Notes: a model not told the origin generated them from the letters alone. Counted from the stretch's first letter, positions 36,144-45,090 are shown. The stretch is DNA of 64,000 nucleotides from Palsa-89 sp963824345 (GCA_963824345.1 CAWGOZ010000006.1:613526-677525); one strand, 5' to 3'. Made by a program: numbers and translations.

Positions 36144-36246
36144 TTGCGCTGCGCGCCTTGATTCTGATCCGGCCATCCGTTGGCCTATCGACGGAAGCCT
36201 GCTCGGTACTGTACGGTCCCCCCGTAACCGAGTACTCCCAGGAGCC

Positions 36247-36609
36247 CTAAGCGCTGAGAGGCAGTTCGAGGGAGATTGACTGATAGGGCACTTCCGGCCG
36301 GACCCGTCCGCGCTCCCCACGATGAAGCCGTACGAAGCCATAATGCTCTATCGTTTTCAGGGTCCGGGACAGATTGGATGCCTTTCGGCCGGTACGCCCG
36401 GCCAGCTCCTGAAGTGAAATCGGACGCGTCGACGCTATCGTCGCGAGCAGGGCGCGGTTCTTGTTCGACAAGACCTTCGCAAAACTCTCGGTCGAGGTAA
36501 ACCACACCTTGGGATCTCCCGGTTTCGGTTTGACCTTGCCCCGCGCGATTGCCATCGTTCGCGCTTTCATGTCCTTGTAGGGGGCGATCCCGATCTTCAG
36601 GGTTTTCAT
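36247..36609 (-). CDS. tumA: Winged-helix antitoxin, TumA/HVO_A0114-like
   Basis: 120-residue DNA-binding protein. The N-terminal half carries MAIARGKVKPKPGDPKVWFT and the ESFAKVLSNKNRALLATI helix; the winged helix reads SLQELAGRTGRKASNLSRTL then KTIEHYGFVRLHRG. This layout is that of the HVO_A0114 family, which acts as antitoxin beside the DUF6516 (TumE) toxin. The ATG overlaps the stop of the degenerate tumE remnant as ATGA, the order expected for such pairs. The antitoxin frame is intact although its toxin is broken. Confidence 0.82.
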   Translation of the reverse strand: MKTLKIGIAPYKDMKARTMAIARGKVKPKPGDPKVWFTSTESFAKVLSNKNRALLATIASTRPISLQELAGRTGRKASNLSRTLKTIEHYGFVRLHRGERGRVRPEVPYQSISLELPLSA

Positions 36610-36932
36610 GGCACTATTCCTTTCTCGCGGATAACCGCGTCAACCGCTGACCAGAAGTCGGCGACCGGCGCCTGTGATCAAACCGCGAGCCTGGTTTTCA
36701 GCCCGGCCCCGAACGGCTCCTCGCCGGATGCGCATTGTCGAATCCCACCAAACGTTTCGCCATCAGGACCATGCACCGTCAGCGAATAGTCGAGGCCATG
36801 CGGCTTCGCCTCGCTCACCGGAACCGGCGGACAGCGAAACTGACCCAATGCCCAGCCTCCGGGTCGATGACCAACAACTGCCCGTCCAGTTCGAGCAGTT
36901 CATCCAAGGTTGGATCGCGCCCCTTCTGACAT
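36606..36932 (-). pseudogene. tumE: TumE-like toxin (DUF6516), degenerate
   Basis: Remnant of a TumE toxin gene just upstream of the antitoxin. Reading with frame changes gives DELLELDGQLLVIDPEAGHW and VSFAVRR, then PVSEAKPHGLDYSLTVHGPDGE in a second frame, RLVGFDNAHP in a third, a broken form of the catalytic-type DH-x-H segment (FDHRRR), and finally ADFWSAVDAVIREKGIVP, whose stop overlaps the antitoxin start. At least three indels and a deletion of about 20 codons separate these blocks. Extent is judged from an ATG at 36930-36932; the true start is uncertain. Confidence 0.75.
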
Positions 36933-37263
36933 CATTATCACAATCTGATAAGTGTGACATTTCGGGTGCATGTTCAAGGCTGAGTGGGCGCCCCGCTGCG
37001 GCAGCCAACGACTTCAAGCGGCATAACGGTTCACAGCATTCCTCTTCCTCAATCCCCTTGCCCATCACCGCCTTCGCCGGCCTCCGCGCTCCATCGCCAA
37101 CCCCATGCCATAAAATCTCGATCAGCAGGCCATGCCTCACGAAATTACCCTGCGCACCGCTTGCCATACCGAAATTGCCAAACGAACCCAATCCCGTTTC
37201 TGAACATCTCCCGGGCTACCAGCCCCCAGCCACCGCGGAGTGTATAGTAAACGAGAGGCAAAA
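36933..37263. other. Intergenic, no gene recognised
   Basis: The spacer between the decayed toxin and the LVIVD-repeat gene. Several frames are open but none has a family-like product or a good ribosome site; the DNA is locally lower in GC with short AT tracts near 36930-36960. The last 25 bases hold the possible ribosome site (GAGAGGC) of the next gene. Confidence 0.4.
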
Positions 37264-38647
37264 TTGAACCGCATTCTCTCCGTCCTCGTGCTCGCCGCAA
37301 CCGCGATCTCGCCCCTAATCGCCCAGCCCACGGCCGAATCAAACAACATGATCCTGGTCGCCCACAACGATCTCAACGGCAATGGCGACGGCGGCGAAGG
37401 ACTCGCCATCCAGCAGCGGGCCGATGGACGCCGCGTCCTGTATCTCGCGCACGAAGGTCAAAAAACCTGCGTCAGCATTGTCGATGTCACGCATCCCGAG
37501 AACCCTGTCTTAATCAACCAGCTTCCATCTCCCGCGCCCGGCATCACGCGTTGCAATTCGCTCGGCCTTTCCGGCAACGTGCTGGCGATCGCCAACCAAG
37601 CCACCAGGAAAGGCGGAAAGACCGCGGGCCTGTGGGTGCTGGACGTTCTCGGATCTCCAGCGCATCCGAAACGCGAAGCGCTTGCAGGATCTCGCGCTAT
37701 CCTTCTTCGATACTTCAGGACCGAATTCGCGCGGCGTCCACTGCCTCTGGTTCGTCGATGGCGAGTTCGCGCACCTCACCACCGGCGCGGCCGATTTCGA
37801 TCCCACCCATCCGAACGACGATCAGTTCTACATGATCGTGGATCTGCGCGATCCCCGCCGCCCGCGCGAAGTGGGCCGCTGGTGGTATCCGGGAACTCGC
37901 AAAGGCGACCAATGCCTGCCCGAATGTTTGCCGATGCGCCATCCCAAGTTCGACGACGGCTACCGGCCTCATCAGACCGAAGTGTGGCCGGATCATCCCG
38001 ACCGCGCCTATGTCGCCTACATCGATGGCGGAGCGTTCATCCTGGATATTTCCGGACTCGCCGAAGTGAAGGCCAGCCGTGCGAAAAGCTTCACTCCAAA
38101 GGTGCTGGGCCACGCCGTGTTTTCTCCGCCCTACCCGGCCTGGACCCACACCCTTCAGCCGATCTTCGGCCGCGGCCTGGCGCTAGTCTCGGATGAGGAC
38201 ACGCAGGACAACTGCAAGGACGCGCCGAAACTGGTCTGGCTGCTCGATATTCGCGCCGAAACAAATCCGATGGTTATCGCCACCGCACCGCTCCACCCCA
38301 ATGATGGCGACCTGTGCGCGCGCGGCGGCCGATTTGGCGCCCACAATCTTCATCCGAACTTCCCCACTTCCACTTCCGCCAATCTGAAGAACACAACCGT
38401 CACCACTTGGTTCAACGGCGGCGTGCGGATCTTCCGCATCGTCGACGGGCCCAAAGGCGTTTCCGATGCGCCTCCGCACCTGGAGGAGATCGGCTATTAC
38501 ATTCCGGCCGCGCCTCCGAAAAACCCGACGCCAACCAGCCAGATCAACCACGCCATCGTGGACGAAAATGGATTGATCTACGCGAACGACCGGTTCACCG
38601 GAGGGCTCTACATCCTTCGGTACACCGGCGCGGTGAAATTAGACTAA
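37264..38647 (+). pseudogene. LVIVD-repeat beta-propeller protein, single frameshift
   Basis: Exported protein of about 460 residues built of LVIVD-type propeller repeats. The first part gives a signal peptide (ILSVLVLAATAISPLIA) and HEGQKTCVSIVDVTHPENPV. A one-base insertion near 37648 (in GACGTTCTCGG) shifts the frame; skipping it yields LDV then SDLQRIRNAKRLQDLALSF and continuous family sequence (FYMIVDLRDPRRPREVG, AYIDGGAFILDISGL, LIYANDRFTGGLYIL) to the stop at 38647. A TTG at 37264 is the likely start, GTG at 37240 the alternative. It is followed after two bases by the quinoprotein gene, so it likely belongs to the same secreted redox operon. Confidence 0.8.
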
Positions 38648-38649
38648 AA

Positions 38650-40329
38650 ATGCGATTCCTCCTCATTCTGTTCACCATCTCTTTCTTCCCCATCCCCCAT
38701 GCGCTCGCGCAAGACGCCGGGGCCACGCATGCCGACTGGCTGCATTACGGCGGCACGCAATTCTCCTGGCGCTACAGCGCGCTGGATCAAATCAACACCA
38801 CCAACGTCAAAGCGCTCACTCCCGTCTGGCTCTTCCAGACCGGCGATTATGCCGAGAACCTGCAGACCACGCCCATCGTGCAGGACGGCGTGATGTATCT
38901 CATCACGGCGCGAGCGCGCGTGTTCGCCCTCGACGCGGCCACCGGCCGCGAGATCTGGAATTACAGGTATCCCGAACCGCCGCGCAACGTTCCCGGGTTC
39001 ACCGCAAATCGCGGCTTGGCCATCGGCGATGGCAAGGTCTTCTTCGGCGCCAAGGACAACTATGTGGTCGCGTTGGATCAAAAGACCGGACACCTCGCTT
39101 GGCGAGTCAACGTCGACGACGCGCGGCAATGCGGCTGCAACATCAACTCCGCGCCCTTGGTGGTGAAGGACAAAGTGATCGTGGGCGGCACCGGCGGCGA
39201 CTCCGCGCATCGCGGTTACCTCACGGCCTTCTCCGCCAAAACCGGACGCCTGGCTTGGCGCTGGTATGTAATTCCGGCGCCAGGAGAAAAAGGCAATGAG
39301 ACCTGGAAAGGCGATAGTTGGAAGTTCGGCGGAGGCGCTCCCTGGCTGACCGGCTCCTACGATCCCGCGCTCAATCTGGTCTATTGGGGGACCGGCAACG
39401 CCGCGGCGGATTTTTATGATGCCGAGCGCGTGCCCGCCGGCGCCGACAAGAGCAAGGATGTGAATCTCTACACCGCGAGCGTGGTGGCCCTGGATGCCGA
39501 CACCGGAAAGCTGCGTTGGCACCATCAGGAAATCCATGACGACGTGTGGGACTTCGACTCCGCTTATGAAGTCCTTCTGATCGACCGCGAGATCCGGGGC
39601 CGCATGCGGCAGGCGCTGGTTCACATGAACAAGAGCGGATTGACGTTGGTTCTGGATCGCGCCACGGGCGAGCTGCTGGGAGTCTTCTCCGTTCCCGAAG
39701 TGCGGAATTGGATCTCCGGAGTCACCGAAGACGGAGGCTTGGTGGGCCGCAATGAGCCGCGGCTCGGAAAAACTACGGCCATCTGCCCTAGCGCGGCCGG
39801 CGCGAAAAGCTGGAACTCCATGGCCTATTCGCCGCGCACCGGTTTTATCTATGTCCCCTTGAATGAATTGTGCAACGATCTTACGCCCAACGATGCTAAA
39901 GCTGACGAAGGCCATAGTTACATGAATGGCGCGTTTGATCTTAAATTGGCGCCGGGGCGCGCCACCTACAGCCACGTGGACGCCTGGGATCCGGTCACCG
40001 GCAAACGCGCCTGGAGTATGCCGTACAAATATTTGCTGCTGGCTTCCATGCTCGCCACGGCGGGAGATTTGGTGTTCACCGGAAACCCGGAGGGCGAGTT
40101 CTATGCGCTCGACGCTAGGTCCGGAAACAAGCTCTGGAGTTATCAAACCGGAGCCGGGCATCGCGGCGCGTCGGCCAGCTACTCGGTCAACGGGCGGCAG
40201 TACATCGCAACCTCCACGGGATGGCAAGTCGCGGTGGCAGGGTCTCTCGGTGGGCTTCTGTTTCCGGATCAGGATTGGCGGCTGGGCTCGACACTGGTGG
40301 TCTTTGCGCTTCCGGAGCCCTCGCGATGA
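38650..40329 (+). CDS. Quinoprotein (PQQ-type) dehydrogenase
   Basis: 559-residue exported eight-bladed propeller enzyme, ATG at 38650 opening the signal peptide FLLILFTISFFPIPHALA. Typical PQQ alcohol-dehydrogenase segments follow: YSALDQINTTNVKALTPVW, AATGREIWNYRYPEP, GTGNAAADFYD, HHQEIHDDVWDFDSA and SYQTGAGHRGASASYSVNG. At the position of the adjacent-cysteine ring of classical enzymes the sequence has CGC (RQCGCNINSAP), so the vicinal disulfide may be altered. Its stop overlaps the start of a diheme cytochrome c, its probable electron acceptor. Substrate is likely an alcohol or polyol. Confidence 0.87.
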   Translation: MRFLLILFTISFFPIPHALAQDAGATHADWLHYGGTQFSWRYSALDQINTTNVKALTPVWLFQTGDYAENLQTTPIVQDGVMYLITARARVFALDAATGREIWNYRYPEPPRNVPGFTANRGLAIGDGKVFFGAKDNYVVALDQKTGHLAWRVNVDDARQCGCNINSAPLVVKDKVIVGGTGGDSAHRGYLTAFSAKTGRLAWRWYVIPAPGEKGNETWKGDSWKFGGGAPWLTGSYDPALNLVYWGTGNAAADFYDAERVPAGADKSKDVNLYTASVVALDADTGKLRWHHQEIHDDVWDFDSAYEVLLIDREIRGRMRQALVHMNKSGLTLVLDRATGELLGVFSVPEVRNWISGVTEDGGLVGRNEPRLGKTTAICPSAAGAKSWNSMAYSPRTGFIYVPLNELCNDLTPNDAKADEGHSYMNGAFDLKLAPGRATYSHVDAWDPVTGKRAWSMPYKYLLLASMLATAGDLVFTGNPEGEFYALDARSGNKLWSYQTGAGHRGASASYSVNGRQYIATSTGWQVAVAGSLGGLLFPDQDWRLGSTLVVFALPEPSR

Positions 40330-41069
40330 AATTCCTTACTGCGGCCCTCCTTCTGGCGTTGCCCTGCTTAGCGCAGAACGTGGCCAAACGGGGCGAGCAA
40401 GTGTTTGCGAAATCCTGCGCCACGGGATACTGCCATGGCGTCAGGGGCGCATCCAGTGGCGCTCCGCGTCTGGCGGGCCGCGGCTTCAATCAGGCGTATA
40501 TAAATAATGTGGTCGCGCGCGGCATCCCGGGCACGGGCATGGCGTCCTTCGCAACCAGCCTGTCACCGGCGGATTTGAAGGCGGTGGTCGCTTATGTTGC
40601 GACGCTGAACGGCATTTCGAATCCCGATCTTGCTGAAGCGGATTCGTCCTCCAGTCCGCCGGCTCTCACCGCCGAAGCCGCTCGTGGCGCGCAATTGTTC
40701 TCCGACGCCGTGCGTGGTTTTGCACGATGCTCCACCTGCCACGCCGTCGCCGGCTTCGGAATTTCCGTGGCGCAACCGATCGCGCAAGTGCCGGCTTCCG
40801 TCGCCGCGCTTAAAGCGCTGGCCACACCCAACGTAAAGACCGGCGCACTGGACAATGAATCCATGCCGGTATTGGTGCTGAGCGATGCCAAGCAGAGCAC
40901 GCTGTTCTACGACCTGACATCCGCCCCGCCGGTCGAGCGCAGCGCCGAGCCCGGTTCGGTCAAGTTCACCGAGGGCAGCAACTGGCGGCACGCGTCGGTG
41001 ATTGGGTCCTACAACGACTCTGAGCTGGCCGCGATTCTGGCTTACTTGCTCGCGTCGATCAAACCCTAA
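40326..41069 (+). CDS. Exported diheme cytochrome c
   Basis: 247 residues; the ATG overlaps the quinoprotein stop (ATGA). A signal peptide (FLTAALLLALPCLAQ) leads to a first heme site CATGYCH, which has four residues between the cysteines instead of two, then a Met-ligand-type stretch (GTGMASFATSLS). A second heme site CSTCH is near residue 138. It should take electrons from the adjacent quinoprotein in the periplasm. The C-terminal part ends LAAILAYLLASI. It converges with the phosphopantetheinyl transferase gene; the two ends overlap by four bases. Confidence 0.87.
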   Translation: MKFLTAALLLALPCLAQNVAKRGEQVFAKSCATGYCHGVRGASSGAPRLAGRGFNQAYINNVVARGIPGTGMASFATSLSPADLKAVVAYVATLNGISNPDLAEADSSSSPPALTAEAARGAQLFSDAVRGFARCSTCHAVAGFGISVAQPIAQVPASVAALKALATPNVKTGALDNESMPVLVLSDAKQSTLFYDLTSAPPVERSAEPGSVKFTEGSNWRHASVIGSYNDSELAAILAYLLASIKP

Positions 41070-41809
41070 CGCTCGAGTAGCTCGTCCACCGTTGCCAGCG
41101 GCTGCACCTTCAGTGAACGCTCCCGGTCCTGATAAGCGATGGCTCCGGCGTAGTCGGGCGCCGGAGCGAAGGCGTGCATCGTCCAGCCCTCGGCGGCCGC
41201 GGCGCTTCCATCCAGCTCCACCATGCGCGCCGGCACGCCCGGCTGCAGCGTCACTCGAAAGCTATCCAGCGGGACGGAAAGCCCGTCTCCCACGGCTTTG
41301 ATATACGCTTCCTTGCGGGTCCAGCAATTGAAAAAGCCCTCGGCCCGCTGGTCTTCTGAAAGACTCATCAATTCCGACACTTCATCGGGAGCGAAGAAGC
41401 GCCGCGCAATCCCTTCGATCTCGGCCAGCCGCTTGCGATACTCCACGTCCACGCCGATCTCGCAATCCAAAGTGAACGCGTAAGCGGCCAGATCACCGGA
41501 ATTGGAAACATTAAAGTGGAGCGCGTGCGAGGCGCCGGCCAGCGCGGGTTTGCCCTTCGGCCCGTAGCTGAAGCTGGCATCCTGAGGCTGCGGCATGCGT
41601 AAGTAGCTCGCCACCAACGCCCGCAGCAAGGCCCGTCCCAGCACGAACGCCCGGCGGTGTTGATCGAATCGGAATCGGTCGGCGCGCTCCACTTCATCGG
41701 GTGACAACCAGGAGAATGCCCGCGCGAAATTTTCCTCCGACGCCTCCAGCCGCGCAATCCATAGATGCACCTCGCGACCTTCCAGTGCCAGTGCGCCAAG
41801 CTGTCGCAT
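41066..41809 (-). CDS. 4'-phosphopantetheinyl transferase, Sfp type
   Basis: 247-residue Sfp/AcpT-like enzyme that transfers phosphopantetheine from CoA to carrier proteins. The start at 41809 (MRQLGALALEGREVHLW) is preferred over one 33 bases upstream. Family motifs: FVLGRALLRALVASYL, SYGPKGKPAL with HFNVSNSGDLAAYAF, the magnesium-binding IGVDVEYRK, and FFNCWTRKEAYIKAVGDGLS with the catalytic WxxKEA. No polyketide or peptide synthase lies nearby, so its carrier target may be elsewhere. Divergent from moeA. Confidence 0.92.
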   Translation of the reverse strand: MRQLGALALEGREVHLWIARLEASEENFARAFSWLSPDEVERADRFRFDQHRRAFVLGRALLRALVASYLRMPQPQDASFSYGPKGKPALAGASHALHFNVSNSGDLAAYAFTLDCEIGVDVEYRKRLAEIEGIARRFFAPDEVSELMSLSEDQRAEGFFNCWTRKEAYIKAVGDGLSVPLDSFRVTLQPGVPARMVELDGSAAAAEGWTMHAFAPAPDYAGAIAYQDRERSLKVQPLATVDELLER

Positions 41810-41826
41810 ACACCAAAGGTACAATA

Positions 41827-43020
41827 GTGGTCGTGGCCACACTCACCTTCGAACAGGCCCGCCAGTGTGTCCTCGACAAGGTTCGCGAATGCAATCCGCG
41901 GCCTCGCGTGGAAAAGGTTAGCCTTTCCGAAGCCGCGGGCCGGGTGCTCGCGCAGCCGGTGCTGGCCGATCGCGATTATCCGCCAGTCGCGCGCTCGGTG
42001 CGGGACGGATTTGCGGTACGCGCGGCGGATCTGCCGGGCTATTTGTCGGTGATCGGCGAGGTGCGGGCCGGCCAGAAGTTCGATGGCGAAGTGCATCCGG
42101 GCGAAGCGGTCGAGATCATGACCGGAGCTCCCATGCCTCCCGGAGCCGACGCCGTGGTGATGGTGGAGCACTGCACGCTGGACGGCGCTCGCGTGAACGT
42201 GCCTCGCACGCTTGAGCCCGACGAGAATGTTAGCTTGCGGGCTTCGCAGGCGCGCGCCAACGCGGTGCTGCTCGAAGCCGGACACCGTCTGGGATATGCG
42301 GATTCAGGGCTGCTGGCGATGGTTGGGCTATCGCAGGTCGAAGTCTTTGCGCGGCCCCAAGTGGCCATCCTGGCCACCGGCGACGAAATCGTGGAAGTGA
42401 ACCAGACTCCTCTGGATTATCAAGTCCGAAATTCCAACGTCGAAGCGCTGGCCGTGCAGGTGACGCGCGCCGGCGGCTGCCCCAACATTCTTCCCGTCGC
42501 GCGCGATTTGTACGCCGACACTCGCGAATTGATCGAACGCGGACTGCGCTTCGACCTGCTGCTGCTCTCCGGAGGCGTTTCCGCGGGCAAGTACGATATT
42601 GTGGAGCGCGTGCTGGCCGACCTGGGCGCCGAGTTTTACTTCGACCGGGTCCTCATCATGCCCGGCCAGCCGCTGGTCTTCGGCCAGGCGCGCGGCAAAT
42701 TCTGCTTTGGACTGCCCGGCAACCCGGCATCCACCATGGTGACGTTCGAGATCTTCGCCCGCTCGGCCGTGGAGCTGCTGGGCGGCCAAACGGAAAGCAT
42801 ATTACCCCTAACATGGAGCAAGCTGGCTTGCGATTTTCACCAAAAACCGGGCCTCACTCGCTTTCTGCCCGCGGTGCTCAGCCCTCCGACAGTCACCCCC
42901 CTGGCCTGGCAAGGCTCCGCCGATGTACCCAAGCTGTCCCGCGCCAATGCGTTCGTGGTAACGGAGCCGGACCGCGAAGCGTGGGCCGCCGGCGATTGGA
43001 TTCGCGTGCTGCTGAAGTAG
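41827..43020 (+). CDS. moeA: Molybdopterin molybdotransferase
   Basis: 397-residue MoeA, which inserts molybdate into adenylated molybdopterin. Start at GTG 41827, six bases after AAAGGT. Motifs: YPPVARSVRDGFAVRAADLPG, IMTGAPMPPGADAVVMVEH, VAILATGDEIVEV, LLSGGVSAGKYDIVE and CFGLPGNPASTMVTFEIF. It heads a short operon with moaC and mogA, all three from the molybdenum cofactor pathway. Confidence 0.94.
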   Translation: MVVATLTFEQARQCVLDKVRECNPRPRVEKVSLSEAAGRVLAQPVLADRDYPPVARSVRDGFAVRAADLPGYLSVIGEVRAGQKFDGEVHPGEAVEIMTGAPMPPGADAVVMVEHCTLDGARVNVPRTLEPDENVSLRASQARANAVLLEAGHRLGYADSGLLAMVGLSQVEVFARPQVAILATGDEIVEVNQTPLDYQVRNSNVEALAVQVTRAGGCPNILPVARDLYADTRELIERGLRFDLLLLSGGVSAGKYDIVERVLADLGAEFYFDRVLIMPGQPLVFGQARGKFCFGLPGNPASTMVTFEIFARSAVELLGGQTESILPLTWSKLACDFHQKPGLTRFLPAVLSPPTVTPLAWQGSADVPKLSRANAFVVTEPDREAWAAGDWIRVLLK

Positions 43021-43023
43021 CTC

Positions 43024-43491
43024 ATGAAGAAAAAGCTCAGTCACTTCGATGACGCGGGAGCCGCCCGCATGGTGGATGTTTCGGCCAAGCCTCCCACCAA
43101 GCGAACGGCGCGCGCGCACGCGTTCGTGAAAATGCAGCCGTCGGTAATCGCGCGGCTTCCCGCGAATCCCAAAGGCAATCCGCTCGAAATCGCCCGGGTG
43201 GCGGGCATCTCGGCGGCCAAGAAGACATCCGATCTGATTCCCCTCTGCCATCCGTTGAACCTCTCGCATGTAGACGTCGAGGTGACGCTCGAAACGGACG
43301 GCGTGCGAATTGTATCCAGTGTCGCGACCACCGCACCCACCGGCGTTGAAATGGAGGCCTTAACCGCGGCCTCGGTAGCCGCGCTCACCGTGTACGACAT
43401 GACCAAAGCGCTCGACAAAGGCATCGAGGTGCAAGATTTGTACCTGCTCGAAAAAACCGGAGGCAAGAGCGGGGATTACAAACGGTCATGA
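43024..43491 (+). CDS. moaC: Cyclic pyranopterin monophosphate synthase MoaC
   Basis: 155-residue MoaC, which works with MoaA in the first step of molybdenum cofactor synthesis. Conserved blocks: MVDVSAKPPTKRTARAHAFV, KKTSDLIPLCHPLNLS, PTGVEMEALTAASVAALTVYDM and KALDKGIEV, ending LLEKTGGKSGDYKR. It starts three bases after moeA; its stop overlaps the mogA start by four bases. Confidence 0.96.
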   Translation: MKKKLSHFDDAGAARMVDVSAKPPTKRTARAHAFVKMQPSVIARLPANPKGNPLEIARVAGISAAKKTSDLIPLCHPLNLSHVDVEVTLETDGVRIVSSVATTAPTGVEMEALTAASVAALTVYDMTKALDKGIEVQDLYLLEKTGGKSGDYKRS

Positions 43492-43988
43492 TCAAAATCG
43501 CCGTGGTCACGGTGAGTGATTCGGCGGTAGCCGGAACGCGCGAGGATCGTTCCGGGCCGGCGCTCCGCGACCGCGCGCAGGCGCTGGGATGGGTGGTGAG
43601 CGCGATGGAACTTGTCGCCGATGACTCCAAACAGATCGCGGACATTCTTGCCCGCCTGGCCGGCTCCGGCGAAGTCGCAGTGATCCTTACTACGGGCGGA
43701 ACCGGCGTGGCCCTTCGCGACATTACTCCGGAAGCCACGCGGACCGTGATCGAACGCGAAATCCCCGGCCTGGGTGAGCTGATGCGCGCTGAAGGCCGCA
43801 AGTTCACGCCCACAGCGGTGCTTTCGCGCGGCCTGGCCGGCGTCCGCGGCCGGACCTTGATCGTCAATCTGCCCGGATCGCCCAGGGGTGCGGTGGAGTC
43901 TTTCGACGCGATAGCGAAACTGGTCCCGCATATCGTGGATCTACTGGAAGGAAGGACCAGTCACCCTACAAGTGATGTGCCACACTAG
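43488..43988 (+). CDS. mogA: Molybdopterin adenylyltransferase MogA/MoaB
   Basis: 166 residues, adenylating molybdopterin before MoeA inserts metal. Motifs: AVVTVSDSAVAGTREDRSGP, VILTTGGTGVALRDITPEAT, LSRGLAGVRGRTLIVNLPGSP and RGAVESFDAIAKLVPHI. The GTREDRSG segment is shared by the MoaB/MogA/Cnx1G group. Couples to moaC by an ATGA overlap. moaA, moaD and moaE are not in the window. Confidence 0.93.
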   Translation: MIKIAVVTVSDSAVAGTREDRSGPALRDRAQALGWVVSAMELVADDSKQIADILARLAGSGEVAVILTTGGTGVALRDITPEATRTVIEREIPGLGELMRAEGRKFTPTAVLSRGLAGVRGRTLIVNLPGSPRGAVESFDAIAKLVPHIVDLLEGRTSHPTSDVPH

Positions 43989-43992
43989 AAGT

Positions 43993-45090
43993 ATGCGCCA
44001 CGCGCTAAATTTCGTTTTGTGCTCGGCTGTTCTCGCCCAGATTGGCTTCGCCCAAGCCCCGGGTACGCTCGATCCTGCTAAGGTCAACGCCTCCAAGCAG
44101 GCCGACGACGACACCATCTTTAAAGCCCAGACCAACGTCGTCATTGTGCCCACCACGGTGCGGGATCGCAACGGCGAGGTGGTCAACGGACTGCAACTCC
44201 AGGATTTCGAGCTTTACGACAACAACAAACTGCAGAAGATCACAGCCGACGTGCGAGAGGAGCCCATTTCGCTGGTGGTGGCGGTGCAGCGCAGCTCCAA
44301 CATCACTGAAATATTGCCCAAGATTCAGAAAATCGGAACCATGCTGAACCAGCTAGTTTCCGGGCAAGATGGGGAAGTGGCCGTGATCGGTTTCGATCAT
44401 CGCATTCAAGTGGTGCAGGATTTCACCAACGAGGGCGCCAAAATTTCCGAAGCGATGAAGAAGATGACGCCCGGCAGCGCGGAACACGCAGTGAACGACG
44501 CCGTGGATGCGGGCATTCGCATGCTGAAAAAGCGTCCCGTCGAGCGGCGGCGCGTGCTGCTGCTGATCGCCGAGAAGCGTGATAAAGGCAGCGAGCTGCG
44601 GTTGCGGGAAGCGTTGACGCAGGCCCAGTTCGCGAACGTCGCCATCTATTCCCTGGATATTTCAACCGTGGTGGCTGCGCTCACCGACAAAGGGATGCCG
44701 CCGCGCCCTCCGCCCATTCCGCCAGACGCCATCTACATGCCCGGCGGCGGCACGGCTACGCCCACGACTGTCGACCAGAACTATTACAACGGCAATTACA
44801 TTCCGATATTCGTGGATATCTTTAAAGCCACCAAGAGTCTTTTTGTGGATGACACGTTGGATGTATTCACGCGCTTCACTGGCGGCCGGGAATATTCTTT
44901 TGTCGGCGAGCGAAGCCTGGATAAGGCGGTGGAAGGCATCAGCGAGGAACTGCACAGCCAGTACCTGCTCAGCTATCAGCCGAATAATCAAATCGAGGGC
45001 GGGTTCCACGACATCAAAGTCGTGGTGAATCGTCCCAAGCTGGAAGTGCGTACGCGGCCCGGTTACTGGGTTGCGGGGCGCCCACAATAG
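43993..45090 (+). CDS. Exported VWFA-related protein, acidobacterial type
   Basis: 365-residue secreted protein starting at ATG 43993 (signal peptide ending near GFAQ). The FKAQTNVVIVPTTVRDRNGE opening followed by VVNGLQLQDFELYDNN is the hallmark of the VWFA-related domain expanded in Acidobacteria. The VWA fold follows, but where a metal-binding DxSxS should be there is VAVQRSSN, so the MIDAS site seems lost. The closing stretch HDIKVVVNRPKLEVRTRPGYW is conserved. Function unknown, probably surface or periplasmic protein interaction. Confidence 0.88.
   Translation: MRHALNFVLCSAVLAQIGFAQAPGTLDPAKVNASKQADDDTIFKAQTNVVIVPTTVRDRNGEVVNGLQLQDFELYDNNKLQKITADVREEPISLVVAVQRSSNITEILPKIQKIGTMLNQLVSGQDGEVAVIGFDHRIQVVQDFTNEGAKISEAMKKMTPGSAEHAVNDAVDAGIRMLKKRPVERRRVLLLIAEKRDKGSELRLREALTQAQFANVAIYSLDISTVVAALTDKGMPPRPPPIPPDAIYMPGGGTATPTTVDQNYYNGNYIPIFVDIFKATKSLFVDDTLDVFTRFTGGREYSFVGERSLDKAVEGISEELHSQYLLSYQPNNQIEGGFHDIKVVVNRPKLEVRTRPGYWVAGRPQ

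Noticed and set aside
36674..37267. 197-codon plus-strand open frame
   Set aside because: It overlaps the tumE remnant on the other strand, is Pro/Arg/Ser-rich without any domain, and has no ribosome site.
38644..40227. 527-codon open frame antisense to the quinoprotein gene
   Set aside because: The plus-strand gene has clear quinoprotein signatures and overlapping neighbours; the antisense translation shows no domain or ribosome site.
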